Assembly (NCBI GenBank): GCA_026387965.1
Contig: JAPLKR010000026.1
Coordinates: 1,199 to 23,367, forward strand
DNA: 22,169 bases
Reading direction: 5' to 3'
Origin: Fusobacteriota bacterium
GTDB lineage: Bacteria; Fusobacteriota; Fusobacteriia; JAPLKR01
The notes beneath the pieces were generated by a model. That model made no database searches and was not told the origin of the DNA. It saw only the letters and a list, made by a program, of their open reading frames with translations. Every line of letters begins with the position of its first letter. Positions within the stretch are counted from its first letter, which is position 1. Position numbers and translations under genes: made by a program. Below, in pieces: positions 1 to 7,024 of the stretch.

Positions 1-957
1 GCCTAAAGTCTCTACTGCTGGAAGTTTTCGTATAAGCGCATGTCTTCTCAACATTTTCTGAGCTCCAAGTGCTAAAGTAATGGTTACAACTGCTGGAAGC
101 CCTTCTGGTACTACCGCTACCGCTACCGAAACAGCTGTAAGTAGCATTTCATCAAAATGGGCTCCACTTGCAAAGCCAATTATCATTATAACTACCGCAC
201 ATACAACGCCAATTATTGCAAGCTGTTTTCCTATTCTATCTAGTTGTTTTTGCAAAGGAGTTTGCTGCTTTTCAATATTTTGCAGCATCGTTGCAATTTT
301 TCCAAGCTCAGTTTTCATACCCGTTTCAGAAACAATCGCTTTTCCTCTTCCATAAGTTACAATTGTTCCCATATATACGCTGTTTTTTCTATCTCCTAAA
401 GCCAATCCTTCTTCTGAAAGTTTCTCAGAGTGCTTCTCAACTGATTCTACTTCTCCAGTAAGCATAGATTCTTGAGTTTTTAAATTAATACTTTCAATTA
501 TTCTCGCATCTGTGGGAACTAAATTGCCTGTTTCTAAAATAATTATATCACCAGGAACTAGTTCAATCGCTAAAATCTCTTGTTCTATGCCATCTCTTAT
601 CACTCTTACTTTTGGAACAGAGAGTTTTTTAAGCGCAACCATCGCCTTTTCCGCACGTGCTTCCTGCGTAACACCTAGTAGTACAAAAAGCACTACTATT
701 GCAAGAATCGCAATAGCTTCAACTCTATCACCTAAAAAAAGCGAAATCACTGCAGCTAAAATCAAAATAATTACCATTGCATTTTTCACTTGGTCTAAAA
801 TAAGTTCTGATAACTTTCGACTCTCACCTTCTTCGATTTTATTCGCTCCATAGTGGCTTAGCCTTTTTTCACACTCACTTTGGCTTAATCCTTTAATTGA
901 GCTTTCTAGATTAACCATACACTCATCAACACTACACCGATACCACTCTTTTTGCAT
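1..957 (-). CDS. P-type cation-transporting ATPase, SERCA/PMCA-like, N-terminal part (cut by window edge)
   Basis: The reading frame is open from an ATG at 957 to base 1 (319 residues) and continues outside the window. It is the N-terminal half of a P2-type ATPase that pumps a cation, most likely Ca2+, across the cytoplasmic membrane. Visible in order: an N-terminal cytosolic segment of the cation-ATPase type; two membrane helices at about 60-76 and 80-96; the actuator domain with the conserved TGE loop at 167-169; two more helices at about 245-262 and 270-290; and the ion-binding motif PEGLP at 284-288. It ends in AVETLG, just before the place where the phosphorylation motif DKTGT is expected. 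The AGGAG site at 963-967 overlaps the stop of the upstream kinase gene, so the two are probably translationally coupled. Ca2+ is inferred from family resemblance; Mn2+ or another cation is possible. Confidence 0.9.
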   Translation of the reverse strand, partial: MQKEWYRCSVDECMVNLESSIKGLSQSECEKRLSHYGANKIEEGESRKLSELILDQVKNAMVIILILAAVISLFLGDRVEAIAILAIVVLFVLLGVTQEARAEKAMVALKKLSVPKVRVIRDGIEQEILAIELVPGDIIILETGNLVPTDARIIESINLKTQESMLTGEVESVEKHSEKLSEEGLALGDRKNSVYMGTIVTYGRGKAIVSETGMKTELGKIATMLQNIEKQQTPLQKQLDRIGKQLAIIGVVCAVVIMIIGFASGAHFDEMLLTAVSVAVAVVPEGLPAVVTITLALGAQKMLRRHALIRKLPAVETLG

Positions 958-965
958 TATGTCTC

Positions 966-1877
966 CTATAGTTCCTTTAGTCTAATTTTTTCATAAATAT
1001 TATCTATTTCTTCACTATCAAATAAAGTTTTTGAGGTCACTGCATTCACACTCATTGCAACACCGTAGCGAAAGCTCTTTTCCAAACTATAGCCTTTTCT
1101 TAAACTATATACCATTCCAGCAACTAAGGAATCTCCTGCACCCACACTATTTTTAGGCTCTATTGATGGAACAAATGCCATGGTATTTTTAGATTTAGTT
1201 ATTAATATGGCGCCTTCACTCGCAAGTGATACCACAACATTTTGAGCACCTAATTCAATCAACTTGTTCCCATAATATATTAGTTGATCTAAATGCGAAA
1301 TTTTCACATTAAATAACGTTTCTAATTCCGAAAGGTTAGGCTTTATAAAAAGCGGTTTATATACCAAGGTGGAAAGCAAGGCGTCATCGGTTGTGTCAAC
1401 TACAAAATCAATTTTTTTACCTTTAAGTTTTTCCATAATTTGCACATATATATCACTTGAAAACACCTGCGCCACTTTTCCACATAATAGTACCAAATCT
1501 CCATCTTTAATTTGTGAAAGCGATGCAAAAAATAGGGTCAACTCTTCTTGCGTTATCGCTGGATTCACACCATTTATCTCATATTCAGCTTCAGATTTTA
1601 TTTTCACATTTACTCTAGAACGGTCCCTCGTATGAATAAAATCTGTTAACACGTCCTCGTTTTTCAAACTCTCTTCAATATATCTTCCTGTAAAGCCACC
1701 TACAAACCCTAATATTTTAGTTGGTATATCAAGATAAGTTAGTACCCGCGCTACATTAATTCCTTTTCCTCCAGGATACATAAACTCCTCTACTGAATTT
1801 GAAGAACCTTCTACATCGAATTCAGTAGTAAAAATAACGTAATCAATGGAAGAATTGAGCGAAATTGAATAGATCAT
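966..1877 (-). CDS. pfkB: PfkB-family sugar-phosphate kinase (1-phosphofructokinase / tagatose-6-phosphate kinase type)
   Basis: This is a 303-residue cytoplasmic kinase of the ribokinase/PfkB superfamily, full length for the FruK/LacC group. It shows the N-terminal signature GGKGINVARVL (about 36-47) and the C-terminal ATP/catalytic signature NSVGAGDSLVAG, with the predicted catalytic base Asp249. The family phosphorylates fructose 1-phosphate or tagatose 6-phosphate to the bisphosphate, feeding glycolysis. The usual partner genes (fructose PTS, lac/gat genes, a DeoR regulator) are not in view, so the substrate cannot be decided. The start at 1877 follows a purine-rich GGGAGG site and a good promoter. 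The next gene, a cation ATPase, begins 8 bases after its stop, an unusual pairing for this kinase. Confidence 0.88.
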   Translation of the reverse strand: MIYSISLNSSIDYVIFTTEFDVEGSSNSVEEFMYPGGKGINVARVLTYLDIPTKILGFVGGFTGRYIEESLKNEDVLTDFIHTRDRSRVNVKIKSEAEYEINGVNPAITQEELTLFFASLSQIKDGDLVLLCGKVAQVFSSDIYVQIMEKLKGKKIDFVVDTTDDALLSTLVYKPLFIKPNLSELETLFNVKISHLDQLIYYGNKLIELGAQNVVVSLASEGAILITKSKNTMAFVPSIEPKNSVGAGDSLVAGMVYSLRKGYSLEKSFRYGVAMSVNAVTSKTLFDSEEIDNIYEKIRLKEL

Positions 1878-1900
1878 CCCGCCTCCCTTCTAATATATCC

Positions 1901-1929
1901 ATTATACTATTAATTAAGAATTTTGTCAT
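1901..1929 (-). promoter_or_regulatory. Sigma-A type promoter of the pfkB-ATPase operon
   Basis: On the minus strand ATGACA (-35, bases 1924-1929) is followed after 17 bases by a perfect TATAAT (-10, bases 1901-1906). The start codon lies about 23 bases beyond the -10 box, so the 5' leader is very short. Confidence 0.85.
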
Positions 1930-1935
1930 AAGAAA

Positions 1936-1954
1936 AGTTATAATTCTTATAACT
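1936..1954. promoter_or_regulatory. Palindrome next to the -35 box, possible operator
   Basis: AGTTATAA, three bases, then TTATAACT: perfect 8-bp arms. It ends 6 bases upstream of the -35 box of the kinase promoter, a position suited to an activator or repressor. No regulator gene is adjacent; the role is inferred from position and symmetry. Confidence 0.5.
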
Positions 1955-1969
1955 ACTCAAAATATTTGG

Positions 1970-2020
1970 ATTACCTCAATTGTCAAATTAAGCTGCACTA
2001 TATTTGACAATTGAGGTAAT
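1970..2020. repeat. 19-bp perfect inverted repeat
   Basis: The arms at 1970-1988 and 2002-2020 are perfectly complementary over 19 bp, with a 13-base loop. Neither strand has an oligo-T run after the hairpin, so it is not a standard intrinsic terminator. It lies between the chitinase terminator and the kinase promoter. It could be an operator, an RNA structure or the remnant of a small element. Confidence 0.8.
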
Positions 2021-2050
2021 TTAAAAAGAAAACTCTTTAGTCGAATTTTG

Positions 2051-2090
2051 AAAAATATAAAACTAGCATCTATTTCTAGATACTAGTTTT
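2051..2090 (-). terminator. Intrinsic terminator of the chitinase gene
   Basis: Minus-strand hairpin with 14-base arms at 2077-2090 and 2059-2072, pairing throughout with one G-T wobble and a GAAA loop, followed by TATATTTTT. It begins 7 bases after the chitinase stop codon. Confidence 0.85.
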
Positions 2091-2096
2091 TTCCGC

Positions 2097-5000
2097 TTAT
2101 TTGATTCCTAAAGCTTTTGCTGTTGCTTGTCCCGTTGCCCAAGGAGCATGTGAATAGCCCTGCGTTAACATGCCGTTGGTTATATTAAGTGCATCCCAAT
2201 CTACACTCCAGTTCATATACGCGCTAACTGATGTTGCATTTGCAGCCATTTGAATAGCCGCTTTTTGAATTAACTCAGGAGTTGCAGTATAGAGTAAATC
2301 TCCACCAGCTGCCCCTTCAGTAGCCGGAATACCTAACCCAAATTTACTTGCTGGAATTTGAATTCCGATGGATCCATTCGCTTTAAATCCTTCGTTTGTT
2401 GTGGCAGCCCAAGCAAGTGCAGTTAAAAACTTATCCATACCATCGCCCGGTACTACTCTTTTATAAAATCCAGATACATCTTTTTCTGGACCAGTCGGCC
2501 CATTAGCGCCCCCTTGATTATAAGATTGCGGCCAGATATAGTTAATATTATCTAACCCTATCGCATTAATTAAGTCAATATAGAACGAGCTTTGAAGTGT
2601 ATGCGATGCCCATTGACCTGAACCATATGTATACGGAACTATGTAACACCATTCGGGAGCCATTGTAATCCAAAAATTTTGTCCTTTACTTCTGTAATGA
2701 GTTGCAATTGTCTTAACAGCTTCTCCTAAATATTGAGCACCTGTTGCAGATCCACCTTCTAAGTCAATATCTATTCCTTCAAATCCGTATTCATTAATAA
2801 TTTGTTCAATCTGTGTCACAAATTTTGCTTCATCTGCTTGAGATTTCATGACATTGGTAAAATGTTCTCCTCCTAGAGATACAATCACTTTTTTTCCTTG
2901 AAGTTTTGTGCTTATAATCATCTGCTTAAGTTGAGCTGAAGTATAAGTCGCCGGTGATGTTGACCCAGGATTTTTAAAAGCTAGTTCATAGTTTCCATCT
3001 GTTCCAGTCACTATAAATGCCGTAATAATCGTATTATATGAATTATCTATTTTGTCCATATCAACTACCTTCGAATCAATTTGTTTTCCAGCTGTTGGAT
3101 AAGAAGTGTTATTACCCCATAAACTCCAAAATGATGCATTTACAACACCCTTTGGTAGCGGAGGCACCTCTTCCGTTGTTTTAGCAGTAATTTTTTCTGT
3201 CGCTATTGTTGCACCTTTACTATCTAACGCCGTTACAGTAATACTATAACTTGTATTCGCTGTTAAATTTGATATCGTTTTAGTTAAAGGTTCACTGCTT
3301 TTCACATTCGATGTCGTTACTAGTGGCATTGACGTAACAGTATAGTTTACTGATCCAGGAATCGCATCCCATTTTACGGAAACAAAATCTTTTCCTACAC
3401 TTGAAAGAGATAAATTCAATTCTGCTATTTTATTTGTCGTGAGCGGTACAACATCACTTGCACCGACAACAACACCTGTTGAATTCATACTCTTAACTTG
3501 GAAGTTATAAGCGGTATTTGGCAATAATTTTTTTGCCATATAACTTAATGTAACTTGCGGTTGACTTGCTACACCATTTTGAATCACAGTATAACTCGTT
3601 GCATCTTTGACTGCGACCCATGTGAAATTAATTGAATCTGCCGCTATCATACCTGTCGTTAAATTAATCTTACTCACTACAGGGCCTGGCGGGGGTCCTG
3701 ATATGTTATTTTGAATTGCCACTAAATCTGATTTTATGTTACTATTTTGTGGTCCTACAGCCCAATACATAACACCTATACCATTATCGCTTGCATATTT
3801 TGCTTGAATTCCAATTTGCTCTGAAGGTTCAACATAGTTTGAATTTTCCGGATCCCATTGCTTTGCTCCATCTAGTCCTAAAACTATTTTGCTTGGAGAA
3901 ACATATTTCGAGAAATTTGCAATAGCGCCTTTGAACCCAAGAGTGCTCGCTACTTGTGGATCAACATATTTTGAACCAGCATCATATGCCATGATATTTA
4001 CCCAGTCCACTTTAGACATTACTGCTTGATTTTTAAGTAGTGGTAGCATTTCCCCTGCATGAGCTGATACACCTATCCCATTATATAAAGGCGTAAATGT
4101 ATTGGAATTTGCATCATCAGCTGCTGTTGAAACGCACGTAATTGAAATATATTTGTTTGGCATTTTTGCTTTAAATGCTGTAATAAATTTTCCTACATTG
4201 GTAAGCGCTGCTTGAGGGAATGCACCACCAGATTCTAAATCTAAATCAATTCCATCGGGCTGTACTGTTCCAAGTTTTATATTATTAGTTACCCACCATC
4301 CTTGATTTTTATAGGCAGGATAGTTAGTGTTTAAAATAGTAGCAATATTATTCACTAGATCGTTTATGTCCGAATCGCTAGCAGTTGCAAAAAACGATTC
4401 CCAAACAGAATTATAAGTAGCGCCTCCAAGCGAAAGCATCACTTTTGAATTTGGATTATCATATTTAAATTTTGTCCAATTCCAATACTGATTCGCAACA
4501 CTTTGACCACCCTCTTCAGGAATCTTCATTGAACCATTCACATCTGAAATAGTTTTTGAAGTAATATTAAAAAACGATAAATTAATCACATTTACATTAC
4601 TTGGAAGTAATTCTGAAAAATTCAATGTAGACGCCCATGTAGCATAGTATACTTCAAATATATTCGAAGTCACCGGAGTTGTTCCAGAAGCTGTTTTTAA
4701 CGTAGCACTGCCTGATGCCACTATAGCTCCTGAAGCATTATAAGCTATTACTTGATAGTTATAGTTTGTATTCTCTGCTAAACCTGTATCATTGAAACTT
4801 GTTGTCGATAGTAATGTTTTAGAGATACTACCATCACGAAGTACTGTATACGTTGATACCCCACTTGGTGCAGTCCAAGAAAGCTCAATACTTGTTGTGG
4901 TTTTTGATTTCGAATTTAAAGTCAAAATTTGTTGAATTTTAGTTGTGACCGAAGTTTCTTCGCTTGTTGCTAAAACTTTACCACTCGCATCTACTGCTTG

Positions 5001-6500
5001 AATTTTTAGTGTATACTTTGTATTTTGCAGTAAACTTTTTAAAGAGTAAGTCAATGTAGAAATAGAAGCCACTTGAGTATTATTAGAAAATATCAAATAT
5101 TTATTAGTTCCTTCCACAGTATTCCATGAAAAATCAATTGAAGTTATCCCTATTTCAGAAAAAGTTATATTCAAATTGGAGATATTCCCTGAAGTTGTAA
5201 ATGATTTTACATCACTTGTTCCGATGACACTCCCACTTACGTTATTTGCTGTAACATATACAGTATAGTTTTTTGACGCTTCTAAATTAATGAATGAATA
5301 AGTTAACGGTGAAGGTGAAGTAACTGTTCCCACTTTCGTACTTCCTAAATAAAGTGTATAACTACTAGCATTCGCAACACCTGACCAAGAAATATCTGCT
5401 TGTTTTGCAGCAACCGTTCCTAAAGTAATTACTGGCTTTGTTTCTATCGGTGTAGCCCCTATATCTGCAAGCGTCACTGAAGTCGCTTTATTTAATACAT
5501 TATTCACACTAAATGCAAAAGATACTATAGAGCCATTTGATAAATTTTTAGCACTTAAGAGCGAATTATTTGAAAATGTAATATACATCACATTATTAGC
5601 TACTTTTGTTGTGTACAAACTCGAGTCTATCCATGGCGATATATTCACGGCTGTTCCAGAAAATGTGGCCCCACTTGGCAAGGTAATGGTTACCACTTTG
5701 TTTTGAAGATTTGTATTAACCGAATCAGCGTATTTTAACGCTATTGTTCTGTACCATACATCGCCATTATCTGAAAATGTTGTGTTGTATACTTTTGGAA
5801 ATGGTGGCGATGCCGCATCTTGTGTCGTGAATGTAGCGCCATCACTTGTTGATAAAGTTTTGCCTGTGCTATCTAACGCGACTACATAACTCGTGTAATT
5901 TGTAGAAGCTAGTAAACTACTTAAAACTGTTCCTAGTGTTTGTACAGAAAGCTTTTTTGTGTTATTTACATATACATCATAACTAACTGCCCCAACAACG
6001 GCTGTCCAAGTAAGGTTCGCTTGGCTACTATTAACAGCTCCTATAGTGATAATAGGCTTTGTTATCACTGGCGGTGGTGCACTTCCTGCATCCATTAAAC
6101 TCACTGATACCGCTTTGCTTGTAACATTGCTTACATCCATACTAAAAGAAATCTGACTCCCTTTAGTAAGCTTTCTACTAATTAAATCTGCACTGTTTGA
6201 AAAAGTAACCGTCATGACGTTACTTTCAACTTTTACTGTGTAGAGATCTGCAGCCACCCACGGCGAGATATTTATACTCGCACCTGCAAAATTATTTCCC
6301 GTTGGCAGCTTAAGTGTAACTGTCTTATTTTGAAGTGTTGTATCAACACTATCATTATAAGTTACCACAATTGTTCTGTACCAATTCCCCACATTGTCGG
6401 AAAATGTCGTGTTATAAGTTTGCCCTTGCGCAAAAGAAATCCCAAACAAAGTAAAAAATACAAACAACATTAAAGTAATGAGCAAATTTTGTTTTTTCAT
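2097..6500 (-). CDS. Secreted multidomain chitinase with two GH18 catalytic domains
   Basis: This is a 1467-residue exported glycoside hydrolase expected to cleave chitin or a related N-acetylglucosamine polymer outside the cell. In order: signal peptide 1-24 (cut after SFA); module A1 about 28-140; Fn3-like 147-228; module A2 about 237-350, roughly half identical to A1 by eye; Fn3-like 354-437, 440-521 and 523-604; GH18-1 about 613-935 with SLGG and DGIDLDLE (acid Glu756), then MAYD; Fn3-like 942-1023 and 1025-1109; GH18-2 about 1117-1467 with SLGG, GIDIDLEGG (acid Glu1248) and a ChiD-like SYNQGG segment. The start at 6500 is preferred over an ATG 33 bases upstream, because AAAGGAG sits 6 bases before it and the signal peptide begins there. 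No sortase motif, S-layer module or C-terminal anchor is seen, so free release is likely. It has its own promoter and terminator, hence is monocistronic. Confidence 0.93.
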   Translation of the reverse strand: MKKQNLLITLMLFVFFTLFGISFAQGQTYNTTFSDNVGNWYRTIVVTYNDSVDTTLQNKTVTLKLPTGNNFAGASINISPWVAADLYTVKVESNVMTVTFSNSADLISRKLTKGSQISFSMDVSNVTSKAVSVSLMDAGSAPPPVITKPIITIGAVNSSQANLTWTAVVGAVSYDVYVNNTKKLSVQTLGTVLSSLLASTNYTSYVVALDSTGKTLSTSDGATFTTQDAASPPFPKVYNTTFSDNGDVWYRTIALKYADSVNTNLQNKVVTITLPSGATFSGTAVNISPWIDSSLYTTKVANNVMYITFSNNSLLSAKNLSNGSIVSFAFSVNNVLNKATSVTLADIGATPIETKPVITLGTVAAKQADISWSGVANASSYTLYLGSTKVGTVTSPSPLTYSFINLEASKNYTVYVTANNVSGSVIGTSDVKSFTTSGNISNLNITFSEIGITSIDFSWNTVEGTNKYLIFSNNTQVASISTLTYSLKSLLQNTKYTLKIQAVDASGKVLATSEETSVTTKIQQILTLNSKSKTTTSIELSWTAPSGVSTYTVLRDGSISKTLLSTTSFNDTGLAENTNYNYQVIAYNASGAIVASGSATLKTASGTTPVTSNIFEVYYATWASTLNFSELLPSNVNVINLSFFNITSKTISDVNGSMKIPEEGGQSVANQYWNWTKFKYDNPNSKVMLSLGGATYNSVWESFFATASDSDINDLVNNIATILNTNYPAYKNQGWWVTNNIKLGTVQPDGIDLDLESGGAFPQAALTNVGKFITAFKAKMPNKYISITCVSTAADDANSNTFTPLYNGIGVSAHAGEMLPLLKNQAVMSKVDWVNIMAYDAGSKYVDPQVASTLGFKGAIANFSKYVSPSKIVLGLDGAKQWDPENSNYVEPSEQIGIQAKYASDNGIGVMYWAVGPQNSNIKSDLVAIQNNISGPPPGPVVSKINLTTGMIAADSINFTWVAVKDATSYTVIQNGVASQPQVTLSYMAKKLLPNTAYNFQVKSMNSTGVVVGASDVVPLTTNKIAELNLSLSSVGKDFVSVKWDAIPGSVNYTVTSMPLVTTSNVKSSEPLTKTISNLTANTSYSITVTALDSKGATIATEKITAKTTEEVPPLPKGVVNASFWSLWGNNTSYPTAGKQIDSKVVDMDKIDNSYNTIITAFIVTGTDGNYELAFKNPGSTSPATYTSAQLKQMIISTKLQGKKVIVSLGGEHFTNVMKSQADEAKFVTQIEQIINEYGFEGIDIDLEGGSATGAQYLGEAVKTIATHYRSKGQNFWITMAPEWCYIVPYTYGSGQWASHTLQSSFYIDLINAIGLDNINYIWPQSYNQGGANGPTGPEKDVSGFYKRVVPGDGMDKFLTALAWAATTNEGFKANGSIGIQIPASKFGLGIPATEGAAGGDLLYTATPELIQKAAIQMAANATSVSAYMNWSVDWDALNITNGMLTQGYSHAPWATGQATAKALGIK

Positions 6501-6606
6501 TCTCTTCTCCTTTAAAATTTTTTTTAGTTCCACCCACTAACGTAATTAATTCCAATCATTTGTTTAAATTTACAGTATAACTATTTTTGGTAGATGTTAT
6601 AAAAAA

Positions 6607-6635
6607 ATAATATCACACAAAAAACACTTTTGCAA
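6607..6635 (-). promoter_or_regulatory. Probable promoter of the chitinase gene
   Basis: On the minus strand TTGCAA (bases 6630-6635), 17 bases, then TATTAT (bases 6607-6612), with TG one base upstream of the -10 box (extended -10). The leader would be about 100 bases. A second -10-like TATACT at 6574-6579 has no convincing -35. Confidence 0.6.
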
Positions 6636-6936
6636 TAACATTATTTCTTATTGACCAACTATACATCGATGTGTGTTATTTCGGTGAAATACAAATAACG
6701 ATAGTATACCAATAAAGTACGGTGTTTTCTGTTATTATTTCTCCACTTAATATTACCTAAAACTTGAGTAAATATTTCCAAAAATACTAATTTTATTTTA
6801 CGTAAAAATTATCTTTTTCTAATTTTTATGAGTTATTTTCAAACTAAAGTGATGAAATTTATACATATTTTAGTTAATTATGTTCTTAGTTTGATTTTAA
6901 AGTTAAAAACAAATTAAAATCTAGGTGAAAAACTAT

Positions 6937-6967
6937 TTAACTTTATTTTCATTTATGATATGATAAT
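6937..6967 (+). promoter_or_regulatory. Weak candidate promoter of the OPT gene
   Basis: TTAACT (6937-6942), 16 bases, TATGAT (6959-6964). The -10 area contains ATGATATGATAA (6955-6966), a 12-base string also present in the lysR promoter. The -35 match is poor and neighbouring -10 choices are possible. Confidence 0.35.
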
Positions 6968-7024
6968 ATAAGTATTATGTATTCACGTTAGTACAAATTA
7001 TTACTATATTTTGGAGGATAAAAA

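Larger units (their letters stand above)
6501..7024. other. AT-rich divergent intergenic region between chitinase and OPT transporter
   Basis: About 520 bases without a convincing gene. It holds the chitinase ribosome binding site and promoter on the left and the OPT ribosome binding site (GGAGG, 7013-7017) on the right. Between them are a 10-bp palindrome ACATCGATGT (6663-6672), a small hairpin ATTTC/GAAAT (6778-style arms at 6678-6682 and 6686-6690) nested inside GTTATTT/AAATAAC (6675-6699), and a very A/T-rich stretch from about 6760 to 6960 that could act as an UP element or bent DNA. No riboswitch or tRNA fold was recognised. Confidence 0.6.

Noticed and set aside
80-853. Plus-strand open frames opposite the left-edge gene
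   Set aside because: Low-complexity Ser/Thr/Ile-rich translations without motifs; the minus-strand frame is a coherent P-type ATPase with TGE and PEGLP.
1-957. P-type ATPase as a truncated pseudogene
   Set aside because: The frame is open to the first base; truncation is from the window edge, not a stop codon.
2097-6500. Internal repeats in the chitinase as tandem or CRISPR-like DNA repeats
   Set aside because: They are diverged protein modules (Fn3 and module A) and not near-identical DNA repeats with spacers.
6501-6533. Upstream ATG start for the chitinase
   Set aside because: It would place 11 charged residues before the signal peptide and lacks a ribosome binding site; the ATG at 6500 has AAAGGAG at 6 bases.
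6651-6679. TTGACC-N17-TGTTAT as a plus-strand promoter
   Set aside because: Weak -10 box, and about 345 bases from the only downstream gene with no leader structure recognised; kept only as a chance match.
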